Assembly (NCBI GenBank): GCA_003244145.1
Contig: QHBM01000041.1
Coordinates: 1 to 33,938, forward strand
Reading direction: 5' to 3'
DNA from: Chthoniobacterales bacterium
GTDB lineage: Bacteria; Verrucomicrobiota; Verrucomicrobiia; Chthoniobacterales; UBA10450
Length of the DNA stretch: 33,938 nt
The position numbers were made by a program, and so were the translations under genes. Shown here piece by piece: positions 25,652 through 33,590 of this stretch. Under the pieces are notes generated by a model. The model saw nothing but the letters and a program-made list of their open reading frames with translations, was not told where the DNA came from and did no database searches. Every line of letters begins with the position of its first letter. The first letter of the stretch is position 1.

Positions 25652-28558
25652 ATGATTGGAAAATCGCGATTACTGATTTCGTTTCTTTTCCTCGCGTTCG
25701 TCGCGCCTGCATTCGCCGACGAAGCCGCTCAGGAATCGCGCTTTCTCACCAATACGCGGCAATTGATCTTTGAAGGGCGCCGAAGTGGCGAAGGTTATTT
25801 CTCGCCCGATGGGGGCAAGATCATTTTCCAGAGCGAGCGCGAAGAGGGAAATCCGTTTTATCAGATTTACGCCGTCGATCTGAACAGCGGCGACACCACG
25901 CGCATCTCGCCCGGAACAGGCAAGACGACCTGCGCGTTTTTCCAGCCGGGCAGCGATCGCGTGCTCTTCGCTTCGACCCACGCTGATCCGGACGCGCGCG
26001 CGAAACAAAAAGCCGAGCTGGATTTTCGCGCCAGCGGCAAGCAACGCCGCTACTCGTGGGATTACGATGAGGCGTTCGACATCTATTCGGTCCGGCAAGA
26101 TGGGAGCGACCCGGTCAACCTCACTCATTCGCCCGGCTACGATGCCGAGGGATCATTCTCGCCGGATGGCAACCAGATCGTTTTCTGTTCGCTTCGCGCC
26201 GCTTTTCCGCTCGAAAAACTTTCGCCGGAATTACGCGCCGCCTACGACAAGGATCCCTCGTTCTTCGGCGATATCTACCTGATGAACGCGGATGGCTCGA
26301 ATGTGCGCCGCCTTACCGACGCGCCCGGTTACGACGGCGGCCCCTTTTTCTCGCCGGATGGTCAGCGAATCATTTGGCGGCACTTCGAAGAAAACGGAAT
26401 GATCGCCGATGTCTGGACGATGAAGCTGGACGGCTCCGACAAGCAGCGCCTCACCGATTTCAAATCGATGTCCTGGGCGCCGTTTCTTCACCCAAGCGGC
26501 AAGTATGTCATCTTCACCTCGAACAAACTCGGGTTCGAAAACTTCGAACTCTTCCTGGTCGACGCTCAGGGCGAACGCGAACCGGTGCGCGTGACTTTCA
26601 CGCCCGGCTTCGATGGTTTGCCGGTGTTTTCTCCCGACGGGAAAAAGCTTTGCTGGACCTCGGGGCGCACGAGCGACGGGAAATCGCAGCTCTTCCTCGC
26701 TGATTGGAATGACGAAGCGGCGCGGGCGGCGTTGGCCGCAGCACCGAAACGATCGAAAGCGACGAGCGGAAACGCGAATTTCGCGCCGGAGATTACCGAC
26801 GCCGATCTGCGACGCGAAGTGGAATGGCTGGCCGATCCGGCCCGCGACGGACGAATGACAGGCACGCCGGGCGCGCAGGCCTCCGCGAGTTGGCTCGCCG
26901 AATATTTTCGGCAGAACGGACTGCAATCGTTCACCGAGAATTTTTCGATGCCGTTCCAGTTCAACGCCGGCGAAAAAGTTCTGCCCGAGAAAAGGCGCCT
27001 TGAGATCGCGACCGGCGATTCGAAATCACAAAGCGTGACGGCGAAGCTCGATCAGGATTTCCGGCCGCTGCCGTTTAGCCAGGCCGGCGAAGCGAGCGGC
27101 GAAGTGGTGTTTGCCGGCTACGGGCTCGTCGCGCCCGGCGATGCCGGCGTGCGCTACGATTCCTATGCGGGGCTCAATGTGAAAGACAAAGTCGTTCTCA
27201 TCCTTCGCTACGTCCCGGAGAAGGTGGAGCCGGCGCGGCGCGCGCAACTCAATCGTTACGCCGGGCTGCGCTATAAGGCGATGCTGGCGCGGGAGCGCGG
27301 CGCGAAAGCTGTGCTCATCGTCACAGGACCGAACTCGCCGAATGCCGGCGAACTCGTTCCGTTGACCAACGACTTCAGCAACGCAGAGAGCGGCGTCGTT
27401 TCCGCATCGATCAGTGGGAAAATGGTGGACGCGCTCCTCGCGCCGGGCGGAAAAAATCTGAAGGAATTGCAAAGCGCGCTCGACAATGAAAACCCGCACG
27501 CGGAAACCGGCTTCACTCTGCCGAAAGCGAAAGTGACGCTCGCCTGCGCCGTCGAGCATTTGAAAAAAAGCGATTCCGATATCGTCGGCTATCTTCCGCC
27601 CGCGCAAAAATCGGCGAGTGCTGAATACGTTGTCGTCGGCGCGCATTACGATCATCTCGGCCACGGTGGCACCAGCTCGCTCGACCGGTCGGGGGAGGAA
27701 AACAAAATTCATCCGGGCGCCGACGATAACGCATCGGGCACGGCGTGGGTCATGGAGCTGGCCGCGTCGCTCGCGAAAGAGCGCGCCGAACATCCAGAGA
27801 AATTCCGGCGCGGCGTGATCTTCGCCTGCTGGTCGGGCGAAGAGATTGGGATCATCGGGTCGGCCGCGTTCTGCGAGCACCCGCCCGTTCCGCTCGATAA
27901 GATTGTCGCTTACGTCAACGCCGACATGATCGGCCGCATGCGCGAGAACAAGCTCACGCTCCAGGGAGTCGGCTCGTCACATGCCTGGCGGCGCCTGATC
28001 GAAAAGCGAAATGTCAGTGCTGGATTCAACCTCTCGCTCCAGGACGATCCGTATCTTCCGACGGACGTGACCAGTTTCTACACCAGGAATGTTCCGGTCT
28101 TGAATCTGTTCACTGGCGCTCACGACGATTATCACCGGCCGACCGATACCGCCGACAAACTCAACTACAAGGACCTCGAACGGATCACGAAGTTCTCGCG
28201 TGAGATCGTTCTCGATCTGGCCCAAGCCGCCGAGCGTCCCGATCTCGCGAAGGTGGAAAGAAGCAGTCAGGGCAGCAGCGCGCGCGAGACCTTGCGCAGT
28301 TATCTCGGCACGATCCCGGATTACACCACCGAAGTGAAAGGTGTGAAACTAAGCGGCGTACGCGGCGACAGTCCCGCGGAAAAGGGCGGCCTCAAAGGCG
28401 GCGATGTGATCGTGGAATTGGGCGGCCAGAAAATTACGAACATCTACGATTACACCTACGCGCTCGATGCCGCGAAAATCGGCGAGCCCACTCGCATCAT
28501 CGTGGAACGCGACAGCCAGCGCGTTATGCTCACCGTTACGCCCGAAGCGCGAAAGTAA
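25652..28558 (+). CDS. Secreted TolB-like beta-propeller / M28 zinc peptidase / PDZ protein
   Basis: A 968-residue exported protein (signal LLISFLFLAFVAPAFADE). Residues ~40-370 hold repeated PD40 blades (GEGYFSPDGGKIIFQSE, EGSFSPDGNQIVF, GGPFFSPDGQRIIW, LPVFSPDGKKLCW). A PA-like region follows (~485-640). The M28 catalytic domain retains the co-catalytic zinc site: H665 and D667 in HYDHLG, D691/D692 in GADDNASG, E730/E731 in SGEEIG, D758 in NADMIGR and H828 in DDYHRPTDT. A C-terminal PDZ domain (~890-960, GVRGDSPAEKGGLKGGDVIV) completes it. It is an active aminopeptidase by motif, probably periplasmic. Fusion of propeller, M28 and PDZ suggests substrate capture and delivery. It begins 67 bases after the island boundary. 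Confidence 0.93.
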   Translation: MIGKSRLLISFLFLAFVAPAFADEAAQESRFLTNTRQLIFEGRRSGEGYFSPDGGKIIFQSEREEGNPFYQIYAVDLNSGDTTRISPGTGKTTCAFFQPGSDRVLFASTHADPDARAKQKAELDFRASGKQRRYSWDYDEAFDIYSVRQDGSDPVNLTHSPGYDAEGSFSPDGNQIVFCSLRAAFPLEKLSPELRAAYDKDPSFFGDIYLMNADGSNVRRLTDAPGYDGGPFFSPDGQRIIWRHFEENGMIADVWTMKLDGSDKQRLTDFKSMSWAPFLHPSGKYVIFTSNKLGFENFELFLVDAQGEREPVRVTFTPGFDGLPVFSPDGKKLCWTSGRTSDGKSQLFLADWNDEAARAALAAAPKRSKATSGNANFAPEITDADLRREVEWLADPARDGRMTGTPGAQASASWLAEYFRQNGLQSFTENFSMPFQFNAGEKVLPEKRRLEIATGDSKSQSVTAKLDQDFRPLPFSQAGEASGEVVFAGYGLVAPGDAGVRYDSYAGLNVKDKVVLILRYVPEKVEPARRAQLNRYAGLRYKAMLARERGAKAVLIVTGPNSPNAGELVPLTNDFSNAESGVVSASISGKMVDALLAPGGKNLKELQSALDNENPHAETGFTLPKAKVTLACAVEHLKKSDSDIVGYLPPAQKSASAEYVVVGAHYDHLGHGGTSSLDRSGEENKIHPGADDNASGTAWVMELAASLAKERAEHPEKFRRGVIFACWSGEEIGIIGSAAFCEHPPVPLDKIVAYVNADMIGRMRENKLTLQGVGSSHAWRRLIEKRNVSAGFNLSLQDDPYLPTDVTSFYTRNVPVLNLFTGAHDDYHRPTDTADKLNYKDLERITKFSREIVLDLAQAAERPDLAKVERSSQGSSARETLRSYLGTIPDYTTEVKGVKLSGVRGDSPAEKGGLKGGDVIVELGGQKITNIYDYTYALDAAKIGEPTRIIVERDSQRVMLTVTPEARK

Positions 28559-28633
28559 TCGGACATCAGACTCGGGTCTGCACTTGCTTTTCGGAGTCTT
28601 GCTCCTTTGGGAACGCAGCACGATACTCGGTGC

Positions 28634-28840
28634 ATGGAAATTGTTTTTACCGTGACGCAGGACGCCGATGGCGGTTTCGTGGCCGAATGCCTCTCGCACG
28701 ACATTTTCACCCAAGGCGAGACTTGGGAGCAATTGCGGGCAAACGTGCGCGAGGCAGTGACGGGTTACTTTTTTGATCAGCCAAAACCGTCCGCGGTCCG
28801 CTTGCACCTCGTTCGCGATGAAGTGCTGGCCGTCGGATGA
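28634..28840 (+). CDS. hicB: HicB-family antitoxin (single domain)
   Basis: A 68-residue protein with the HicB partial RNase-H-like fold: FTVTQDADGGFVAECLSHDI, then TQGETWEQLRANVREAV. It has no C-terminal helix-turn-helix or ribbon-helix-helix, so it should neutralise HicA but may not bind DNA itself. ATG 28634 is chosen over an upstream alternative at 28607 because it starts the conserved first strand. It overlaps hicA by ATGA. Confidence 0.9.
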   Translation: MEIVFTVTQDADGGFVAECLSHDIFTQGETWEQLRANVREAVTGYFFDQPKPSAVRLHLVRDEVLAVG

Positions 28841-29076
28841 AGTTGCCGCGCGATCTCAACGGCGCGGAGTTGATCAAGCTGCTCTGCAAGCATTACGGCT
28901 ATGTCCGCGTTAATCAGGAAGGTAGCCACGTCATTCTCGAAACGAACAGTCCGCGACCGCACCGCATTTCCATTCCCGATCATTCGCCGCTTAGAATCGG
29001 AACGCTCAACGCGATCCTGAGGGCAATCGGAAAGGTGCAGGGCGTGGAAAGGGAAGAGATTTTGAGGCGCTTGTGA
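28837..29076 (+). CDS. hicA: HicA-family mRNA interferase toxin
   Basis: A 79-residue dsRBD-like toxin, slightly longer than the ~60-residue E. coli HicA. The catalytic His is H31 in EGSHVILET, with IPDHSPLRIGTLNAILR typical of the C-terminal half. It cleaves mRNA when free of HicB. The antitoxin-first gene order is the reverse of E. coli hicAB but common in this sub-family. Stop/start overlap indicates coupled translation. Confidence 0.9.
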   Translation: MKLPRDLNGAELIKLLCKHYGYVRVNQEGSHVILETNSPRPHRISIPDHSPLRIGTLNAILRAIGKVQGVEREEILRRL

Positions 29077-29126
29077 GTTTCGAAATCAGGCACGTTTTTT
29101 CTCTCTTGGGCTGAGCATTTCAAGCC

Positions 29127-30173
29127 ATGAACATTTGCTTCACCGAAACCGAAACCGAATCGCAGGAGTTTCTGGCGCGGCATCTCAGCGATCACAAACT
29201 CAGTTTTGTCTCCGATCTGGAAAGCGTCCCGCCGGAGGTCGAAGTTCTTTCGATCTTCATTAATACGCGGATCGACCGCGCCCTTCTCGCGGCCCATCCG
29301 CGGCTCCGCTTCATCGCGACTCGGTCGACGGGACTGGACCACATCGATCTGGAAGCGTGTGCGGAGCGGCAGGTCACGGTGAGCTTTGTTCCCAATTACG
29401 GGGAGAACACGGTCGCGGAGCATACCTTCGCGCTGCTCCTGGCGGTCTCGCGCCGGCTGCGGCAGGCGATGAGCGCAAAACGCGACGGCAAATTTTCGTT
29501 CGAGGAATTGCGCGGCTTCGATCTGAAAGGAAAGACGATCGGCGTAGTCGGCGCGGGACGCATCGGGCTGCACGTCATTCGCATTGCCAAGGCCTTCGGC
29601 ATGGAAGTAATCGCGACCGACATCAGCCGAACCGACACGCTTTCCGAAGTGCTCGGCTTCGAATATGTTTCGTTCGACGAACTTTTGGAGCGCAGCGACA
29701 TCATCTCTCTCCATGTTCCGCTCACGCCGGTGACGGTTCATTTGCTGAATCGCGAGACATTCGCGAAATGCCGGCGCGGCATCGTCGTCATCAATACTTC
29801 GCGCGGCGGTCTCATCGAGACCGACGCGCTCCTGGAGGCGCTCCGCTCTGGGGCTGTCATCGGCGCCGGTCTCGATGTCCTTGAAGACGAGCGATTGTTT
29901 CGGTCCCAGGCTCCGCGGCTGATGACCGAGGAAATCGTCAAGCACCTCCAGCAAATTTCGTCGCCCGAAGAACTACACTTGCGTCATCCGGAACGGCTGG
30001 CCGAGATTCAGCAGCTTAGTGCGAACGAAGCCCTGCTCGCGCAACCCAACGTAATCTTCACCCCGCACATCGCGTTCAACAGCGTGGAGGCCGTGGAGCG
30101 GATCAACCAAGTGACAGTGGAAAACATTCTCGCGTTCGCTCGGGGCGAGCCGGTGAACGTGGTCCCGCTGTAG
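29127..30173 (+). CDS. D-isomer-specific 2-hydroxyacid dehydrogenase (D-lactate dehydrogenase-like)
   Basis: A 348-residue NAD-dependent dehydrogenase. The Rossmann motif is GVVGAGRIGLHV near residue 140, and the catalytic triad is R226 (NTSRGG), E255 (LEDE) and H314 (TPHIAFNS). Between E255 and H314 an extra helical stretch of ~40 residues (TEEIVKHLQQISSPEELHLR onwards) is present, which I associate with D-lactate-type rather than phosphoglycerate-type members. It reduces a 2-keto acid such as pyruvate to the D-hydroxy acid. It is 50 bases after hicA and convergent with the DUF4256 relic. Confidence 0.9.
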   Translation: MNICFTETETESQEFLARHLSDHKLSFVSDLESVPPEVEVLSIFINTRIDRALLAAHPRLRFIATRSTGLDHIDLEACAERQVTVSFVPNYGENTVAEHTFALLLAVSRRLRQAMSAKRDGKFSFEELRGFDLKGKTIGVVGAGRIGLHVIRIAKAFGMEVIATDISRTDTLSEVLGFEYVSFDELLERSDIISLHVPLTPVTVHLLNRETFAKCRRGIVVINTSRGGLIETDALLEALRSGAVIGAGLDVLEDERLFRSQAPRLMTEEIVKHLQQISSPEELHLRHPERLAEIQQLSANEALLAQPNVIFTPHIAFNSVEAVERINQVTVENILAFARGEPVNVVPL

Positions 30174-30187
30174 AAGAGCAGAAGGAA

Positions 30188-30400
30188 CTACACCCTGAGC
30201 GAGCCGCGGAATCCCCGACCGCTGTAGTAAGACTCCGCGCCGTTGTACCCGACGAAGACGCGCCCGTAGCGTTTATCGCAGTAGAGCGCGCCACCGAGCT
30301 TTCTGATCTCAGCCGGCGTCTTTACCCAGCTCGATCTTTTCGTATCGAATTCTTCCACCTTCTGCCGTGCAAAATATTCTTGTTCGGTCGGAAGCGGGCA
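30188..30400 (-). pseudogene. 3' remnant of a DUF4256-family gene
   Basis: About 65 codons in frame to the stop at 30188 encode TEQEYFARQ, then FDTKRSSWVKTPAEIRKLGG, ALYCDKRYGRVFVGYNGAES and YYSGRGFRGSLRV. This is the nearly invariant C-terminus of DUF4256 (~190 residues, function unknown). The N-terminal two-thirds are missing: upstream of ~30398 the frame is antisense-free but belongs to the MerC-like gene in another frame. A deletion appears to have joined the two genes. Confidence 0.75.
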
Positions 30401-30833
30401 TTGTCTCTTCAGCGCGGTGTCCACACTGTGGGCAAGTAATGATCGATTGCAACAGTGGCGAGTTGTGATGACGGCGGCGCGAACAGAGGTGATTCCAAAC
30501 CGTGGCAGCCAGTAAGCCGAACAACCCACCGTATAACGTAACCACCTGAAATGAGCGGTAAAACGTGTAGGCCAAGAGCGCGACGCTCACGAAGCCGAGG
30601 ACGAGGGGACCGACGCGCCGATGCTGGCGGAAAGCGAGTGCGAGACCAAGAAGAGAAAGCAACGCGAAGGCCTGAAAGAGGTAGAGGACGACGGTCTCGT
30701 AACGACCAAGCGCGCCCAAACCCAACGCCGCCGCTACGGCGGCGAAGAGCGGAAAGCAGCATGGCGCTGCGACAGCCGCCACCAACGCACCGATCGCGCC
30801 AACGCGATCAAGTAAGGTTAAATCGCGTCTCAT
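30309..30833 (-). CDS. MerC-like four-helix membrane protein with broken zinc-ribbon tail
   Basis: The 174-residue frame begins with a MerC-type module: four hydrophobic helices and a metal-binding PCCFPL in the first (GAIGALVAAVAAPCCFPLFA), as in mercuric ion uptake proteins. After ~125 residues comes LLQSIITCPQCGHRAEETMP, the start of a GDCCVxC-type domain often found with MerC. From ASDRTR on (about 30400 downward) the protein no longer matches; the same DNA in another frame is the DUF4256 C-terminus. The gene therefore has lost the end of its ribbon, and the last ~30 residues are out-of-frame nonsense. The membrane part may still work. A 10-bp palindrome lies 62 bases upstream. Confidence 0.7.
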   Translation of the reverse strand: MRRDLTLLDRVGAIGALVAAVAAPCCFPLFAAVAAALGLGALGRYETVVLYLFQAFALLSLLGLALAFRQHRRVGPLVLGFVSVALLAYTFYRSFQVVTLYGGLFGLLAATVWNHLCSRRRHHNSPLLQSIITCPQCGHRAEETMPASDRTRIFCTAEGGRIRYEKIELGKDAG

Positions 30834-31371
30834 GATACAATGTGCACTGCGATAAGGATGGTTTCTGCTCCCGCGCGAATGACATCTAACAGAATATAGA
30901 CGCCAAAATGGCGTCTATAAAGGCGTCATTTGGGCGTCTATCTCCGAACATCTCGGCGGAGCGATATCCCAAGGGTCATTGGCCGACGGTAGCCGGCGCG
31001 CGCTTTCGGTTCGAAACTGCGTGCACTTGCCAGCGCGGCTGACTCCGCAACATCGATTCCGCCCGAGGATTCCTTAACCGAGCCCGCGGATGGATTCACA
31101 GTCGCGCCGGATTTTCCAGCGCTGTCCGGCTAACGCGCATCCGCATCCGGCGAGATCGCGCTTCAATCACACCATACCGCCATCAAATCCTGCGATATGA
31201 CTGTTCCAGCCCGTGACAATGCGAACGCATCCCGGCCGAGTGCGCGCAAATCCGGCGATAATGCGACCGATTCCAGAAATCAGCGCTCATTCCCGGAATA
31301 ATGGGCTATTCCTGACGGTTTCGGCGTGTTTCGATCCCATGTGTTCAACAATGTGGCAACGCACGTTACCT
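30834..31371. other. 538-base region without a recognisable gene
   Basis: It holds a perfect palindrome with extra GGCGTC repeats (30895-30938) and a smaller inverted repeat GGAATA...TATTCC (31295-31312). The rest has scattered short GC-rich repeats (TCCGGC, AATGCG) and no coding sequence or gene remnant I can identify on either strand. A longer plus-strand frame from 31213 is antisense to the next gene and is rejected. Confidence 0.6.
30895..30938. promoter_or_regulatory. Perfect palindrome with downstream GGCGTC iterations
   Basis: TATAGACGCC (30895-30904) and GGCGTCTATA (30910-30919) form a perfect 10-bp inverted repeat around AAAAT. GGCGTC recurs at 30922 and, as GGGCGTCTAT, at 30932, giving four half-sites in 44 bases. 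It lies upstream of the MerC-like gene, where a metal-responsive operator would be expected. No regulator gene is adjacent. Confidence 0.5.
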
Positions 31372-32370
31372 TCACCAATCCAAGCCATCGACATGAAAAG
31401 TCATAACCCGCGACCCGTCTTGGAAGAAGTCTGCCTCTATCACCACTTTCTTGGAATGTTTCAGCTGATTCACGAACTTCTCGTAAGGCTCGACAAAAAC
31501 AACGTTGGGCTTGAAGTTGGCAGCCTCAGCGCCGCTGAAGTTCTGAATAGCGCCGTTATCGAAACGGACTGAAACTTTGCAACCGTTAAAACTGGAGCAG
31601 CTAAACTGTCCTCGTTCAATCGCGAGCATGACTCCCTTCCCATACTTGGGCGATTTTTGGAGACGCAAAGATGCGTGCTGCTCGCCGGAGTATGGGAAAG
31701 CAAAACTAAGCAGGTTGTCTGATTCGACAGTAGCAAATTTGGAGATCCCTCGACCCATTTCATCGGGCTGTTCAGTGTACATCCACCGGGATGCCGCTCG
31801 TTTCGCAGCGCTCTGCTCCTCTTTCTGAGCTGCATCAAGGTAAGCTTCGATTTGAGGCATCAATTGCTGAATCTCTGCATAACGACGACTGCTCGCTGGA
31901 ACGTTTAGTAGTTCTGCTCTTATCTTCTTCAATTCATCCGAGCTTACCAACCACATCACTTTTCCCTTTGCCTTCATTAGGTCTTTCGCCTTGTCGATAA
32001 GAGAGTCCACTGAGACGGCAGTCGGAGCAGGCGATGGTTCGGACGAGGAAGGCGAGGCTGTTGGACGCACTGCTGGCGGTGACGGTAGCGGTGTCGGGCT
32101 CCGAAATGAAACTTGGGGGGAAACAGTCGCCATCCTTGCCAAAAACGCTACCGGCGGAATGATGATACACGCTAAAAGCAAGCTGACGCCTCCTGCGACG
32201 CGGCGCTGCGACATCGACACGATGCTCAGAACGAATGCTGCAATGAGCAGCGGCACGGCAACCGCTAGGGCACAACCCGACAGCAGAATGAAGAGCATCC
32301 CGACTCCAAAGCACACCCATCCGCCAATCAGTGCGCCTTGTTTTACGTTTGTCTCGATCTGCGGGGCCAC
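31372..32370 (-). CDS. Uncharacterised membrane-anchored protein with Pro/Ser linker and C-terminal beta-rich domain
   Basis: The 332-residue protein has two to three N-terminal helices (GGWVCFGVGMLFILLSGCAL, VPLLIAAFVLSIVSM, GVSLLLACIIIPPVAFLA), then a Pro/Ser/Thr linker (residues ~88-120), a helical segment with Lys/Glu-rich KIRAELLNVPASSRRYAE, and a soluble domain: LLSFAFPYSGEQHASLRLQK, GQFSCSSFNGCKVSVRFDNG with two cysteines, and KKVVIEADFFQDGS. I recognise the final domain as recurrent in hypothetical proteins of several phyla, without a known function. The DNA is visibly AT-richer than the left half of the window, suggesting acquisition. Confidence 0.75.
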   Translation of the reverse strand: MAPQIETNVKQGALIGGWVCFGVGMLFILLSGCALAVAVPLLIAAFVLSIVSMSQRRVAGGVSLLLACIIIPPVAFLARMATVSPQVSFRSPTPLPSPPAVRPTASPSSSEPSPAPTAVSVDSLIDKAKDLMKAKGKVMWLVSSDELKKIRAELLNVPASSRRYAEIQQLMPQIEAYLDAAQKEEQSAAKRAASRWMYTEQPDEMGRGISKFATVESDNLLSFAFPYSGEQHASLRLQKSPKYGKGVMLAIERGQFSCSSFNGCKVSVRFDNGAIQNFSGAEAANFKPNVVFVEPYEKFVNQLKHSKKVVIEADFFQDGSRVMTFHVDGLDW

Positions 32371-32438
32371 GAGAAGTCAGGCTAAATATGGGCGGCAGGA
32401 TTGTCCAGTGTGAGGAAGACAGCGCTTCGGATCAGACT

Positions 32439-33122
32439 TCATCCCTCAATCACTGGAAACATCTCATACTCGTCCGCGATTTTCGCTAACCTTTGAAGGT
32501 GCATGTCCTGTCGATGTGAAAATACGAATTCATCACACGAAGCAAACACCATCGCGTTAAAGTAATCTTCGATCGCTATTTCAAACTGCGGTCGCTCTTG
32601 GCGCGCTGAAAACCACAATAGAATCTTCGGAGATACAGCAAAACAACGCAGATAGTCAGTTCCCTCAAGAGGATGCAACTCTACCACGGGGTGATCGGAC
32701 GTGATGAAAAAGCGATCTGTGTTCGACTCATACCTATCCACGATGGGGTAACGTTGCCGCGATAGTTTCAATTCCTTATCGAATTCTGACACGAATCTTT
32801 TATTGTAATCTTCGTTTGACCCAAAGAACTCACGTCTGCTCTTCCTATTTCGGATAAGATGCAAAACGGCCCATTCGGTGATGGCGATGTATTCTCTTTC
32901 ATCCCACCTCCCTAACTTCTTAAAAGCTGGCGCGGCCCGCGTTTCAATCTTCTGCTGAAAGGATTCTAAGGCAGGCGTTTGAAAATCCGATTCCGTGGTG
33001 ATCTTGCTGGCAGGAAGCGGAAACGGCTTATCGCCGCCTCTTGGGTGAAGCCAGATCTTTCGGAGGTGCGGATCTTCAAACAGCTTCAGCCGCGCCTCTT
33101 GGTAGTTGTGTAGCTCCATCAA
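32439..33122 (-). CDS. DUF4238-like hypothetical protein, possibly 5'-truncated
   Basis: A 227-residue soluble protein. RFFITSDHPVVELHP and the later ISPKILLWFSA-type strand (VSPKILLWFSARQERP) resemble the C-terminal part of DUF4238 proteins, as does the helical EREYIAITEWAVLHLIRNRK. The usual N-terminal HYVPxxYLR...F motif of that family is missing, so the gene may have lost its 5' end, or it may be a divergent short form. It is AT-rich relative to its surroundings and lies 68 bases upstream of the membrane-anchored gene on the same strand. Family assignment is from memory of motifs and is tentative. Confidence 0.6.
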   Translation of the reverse strand: MMELHNYQEARLKLFEDPHLRKIWLHPRGGDKPFPLPASKITTESDFQTPALESFQQKIETRAAPAFKKLGRWDEREYIAITEWAVLHLIRNRKSRREFFGSNEDYNKRFVSEFDKELKLSRQRYPIVDRYESNTDRFFITSDHPVVELHPLEGTDYLRCFAVSPKILLWFSARQERPQFEIAIEDYFNAMVFASCDEFVFSHRQDMHLQRLAKIADEYEMFPVIEG

Positions 33123-33179
33123 GTGATTGCCTCTAACCGATATCGGTTTTGCTCAAGAACAAACTCATAGCATCTGGTC

Positions 33180-33317
33180 TCACTCCTCGCGCGTGAGTTT
33201 GGATGGATCAACGGCAAGCGCGAGCAGGGCTGGAAGGACGGACGCGGCAAGGCCCAGCAGCGCCATCGTTAGCACCGCTCCGCCCACGACCACGGGATCC
33301 CGCGGTTTCGCCCCGCC
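33180..33317 (-). pseudogene. Remnant of an ABC-transporter permease (MacB/FtsX type) C-terminus
   Basis: About 45 codons ending at 33180 read GAKPRDPVVVGGAVLTMALL, then GLAASVLPALLALAVDPSKL and TREE. This matches the last helix and tail of FtsX/MacB-type permeases (xxDPxxxxxxxxLLxxVxLLAxxLPARRAxxVDPxxALRxE). Nothing of the remaining ~360-760 residues is present; the upstream frame overlaps the small membrane protein gene. It is a relic, not a gene. Confidence 0.5.
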
Positions 33318-33322
33318 GCTGT

Positions 33323-33493
33323 CTACAGCTTGCCGGTCACCAGCAGGATGATCAGGATGACAACGAGCAATCCACCCGGGCCGTAGTAGTAGCCGCCGCC
33401 GGCGTATCCGCCGCCACCGAGGGCAAGGATCAAAAGAACGATCAGGATGATTCCGAGAGTGCTGATTCCGAGTGTGCGACGTGCGAGCTTCAT
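33323..33493 (-). CDS. 56-residue glycine-rich two-helix membrane protein (DUF3309-like)
   Basis: ATG at 33493 to TAG at 33323 encodes a polypeptide with a basic start (MKLARRTLGIST), a hydrophobic helix (LGIILIVLLILAL), a Gly/Tyr loop (GGGGYAGGGYYYGPGG) and a second helix (LLVVILIILLVTGKL). Size and layout match small DUF3309 membrane proteins, whose function is unknown. It lies head-to-tail after the prolyl oligopeptidase gene with a ~97-base gap. Confidence 0.75.
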   Translation of the reverse strand: MKLARRTLGISTLGIILIVLLILALGGGGYAGGGYYYGPGGLLVVILIILLVTGKL

Positions 33494-33590
33494 GCCTCGT
33501 CATTTCTCAGAAGGGCGTGGCCGTGTCAATCCCTTCCCGGCGGCGATTGCCGGCGGCGAATCGCACCTTGATCCCAGACTGGCCGACAGA

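Noticed and set aside
26231-27880. Long minus-strand frames opposite the M28 peptidase
   Set aside because: They are antisense to a gene with an intact signal peptide, propeller repeats and zinc ligands.
31213-31572. 119-codon plus-strand gene
   Set aside because: Its second half is antisense to the 332-residue gene and the first half has no recognisable features.
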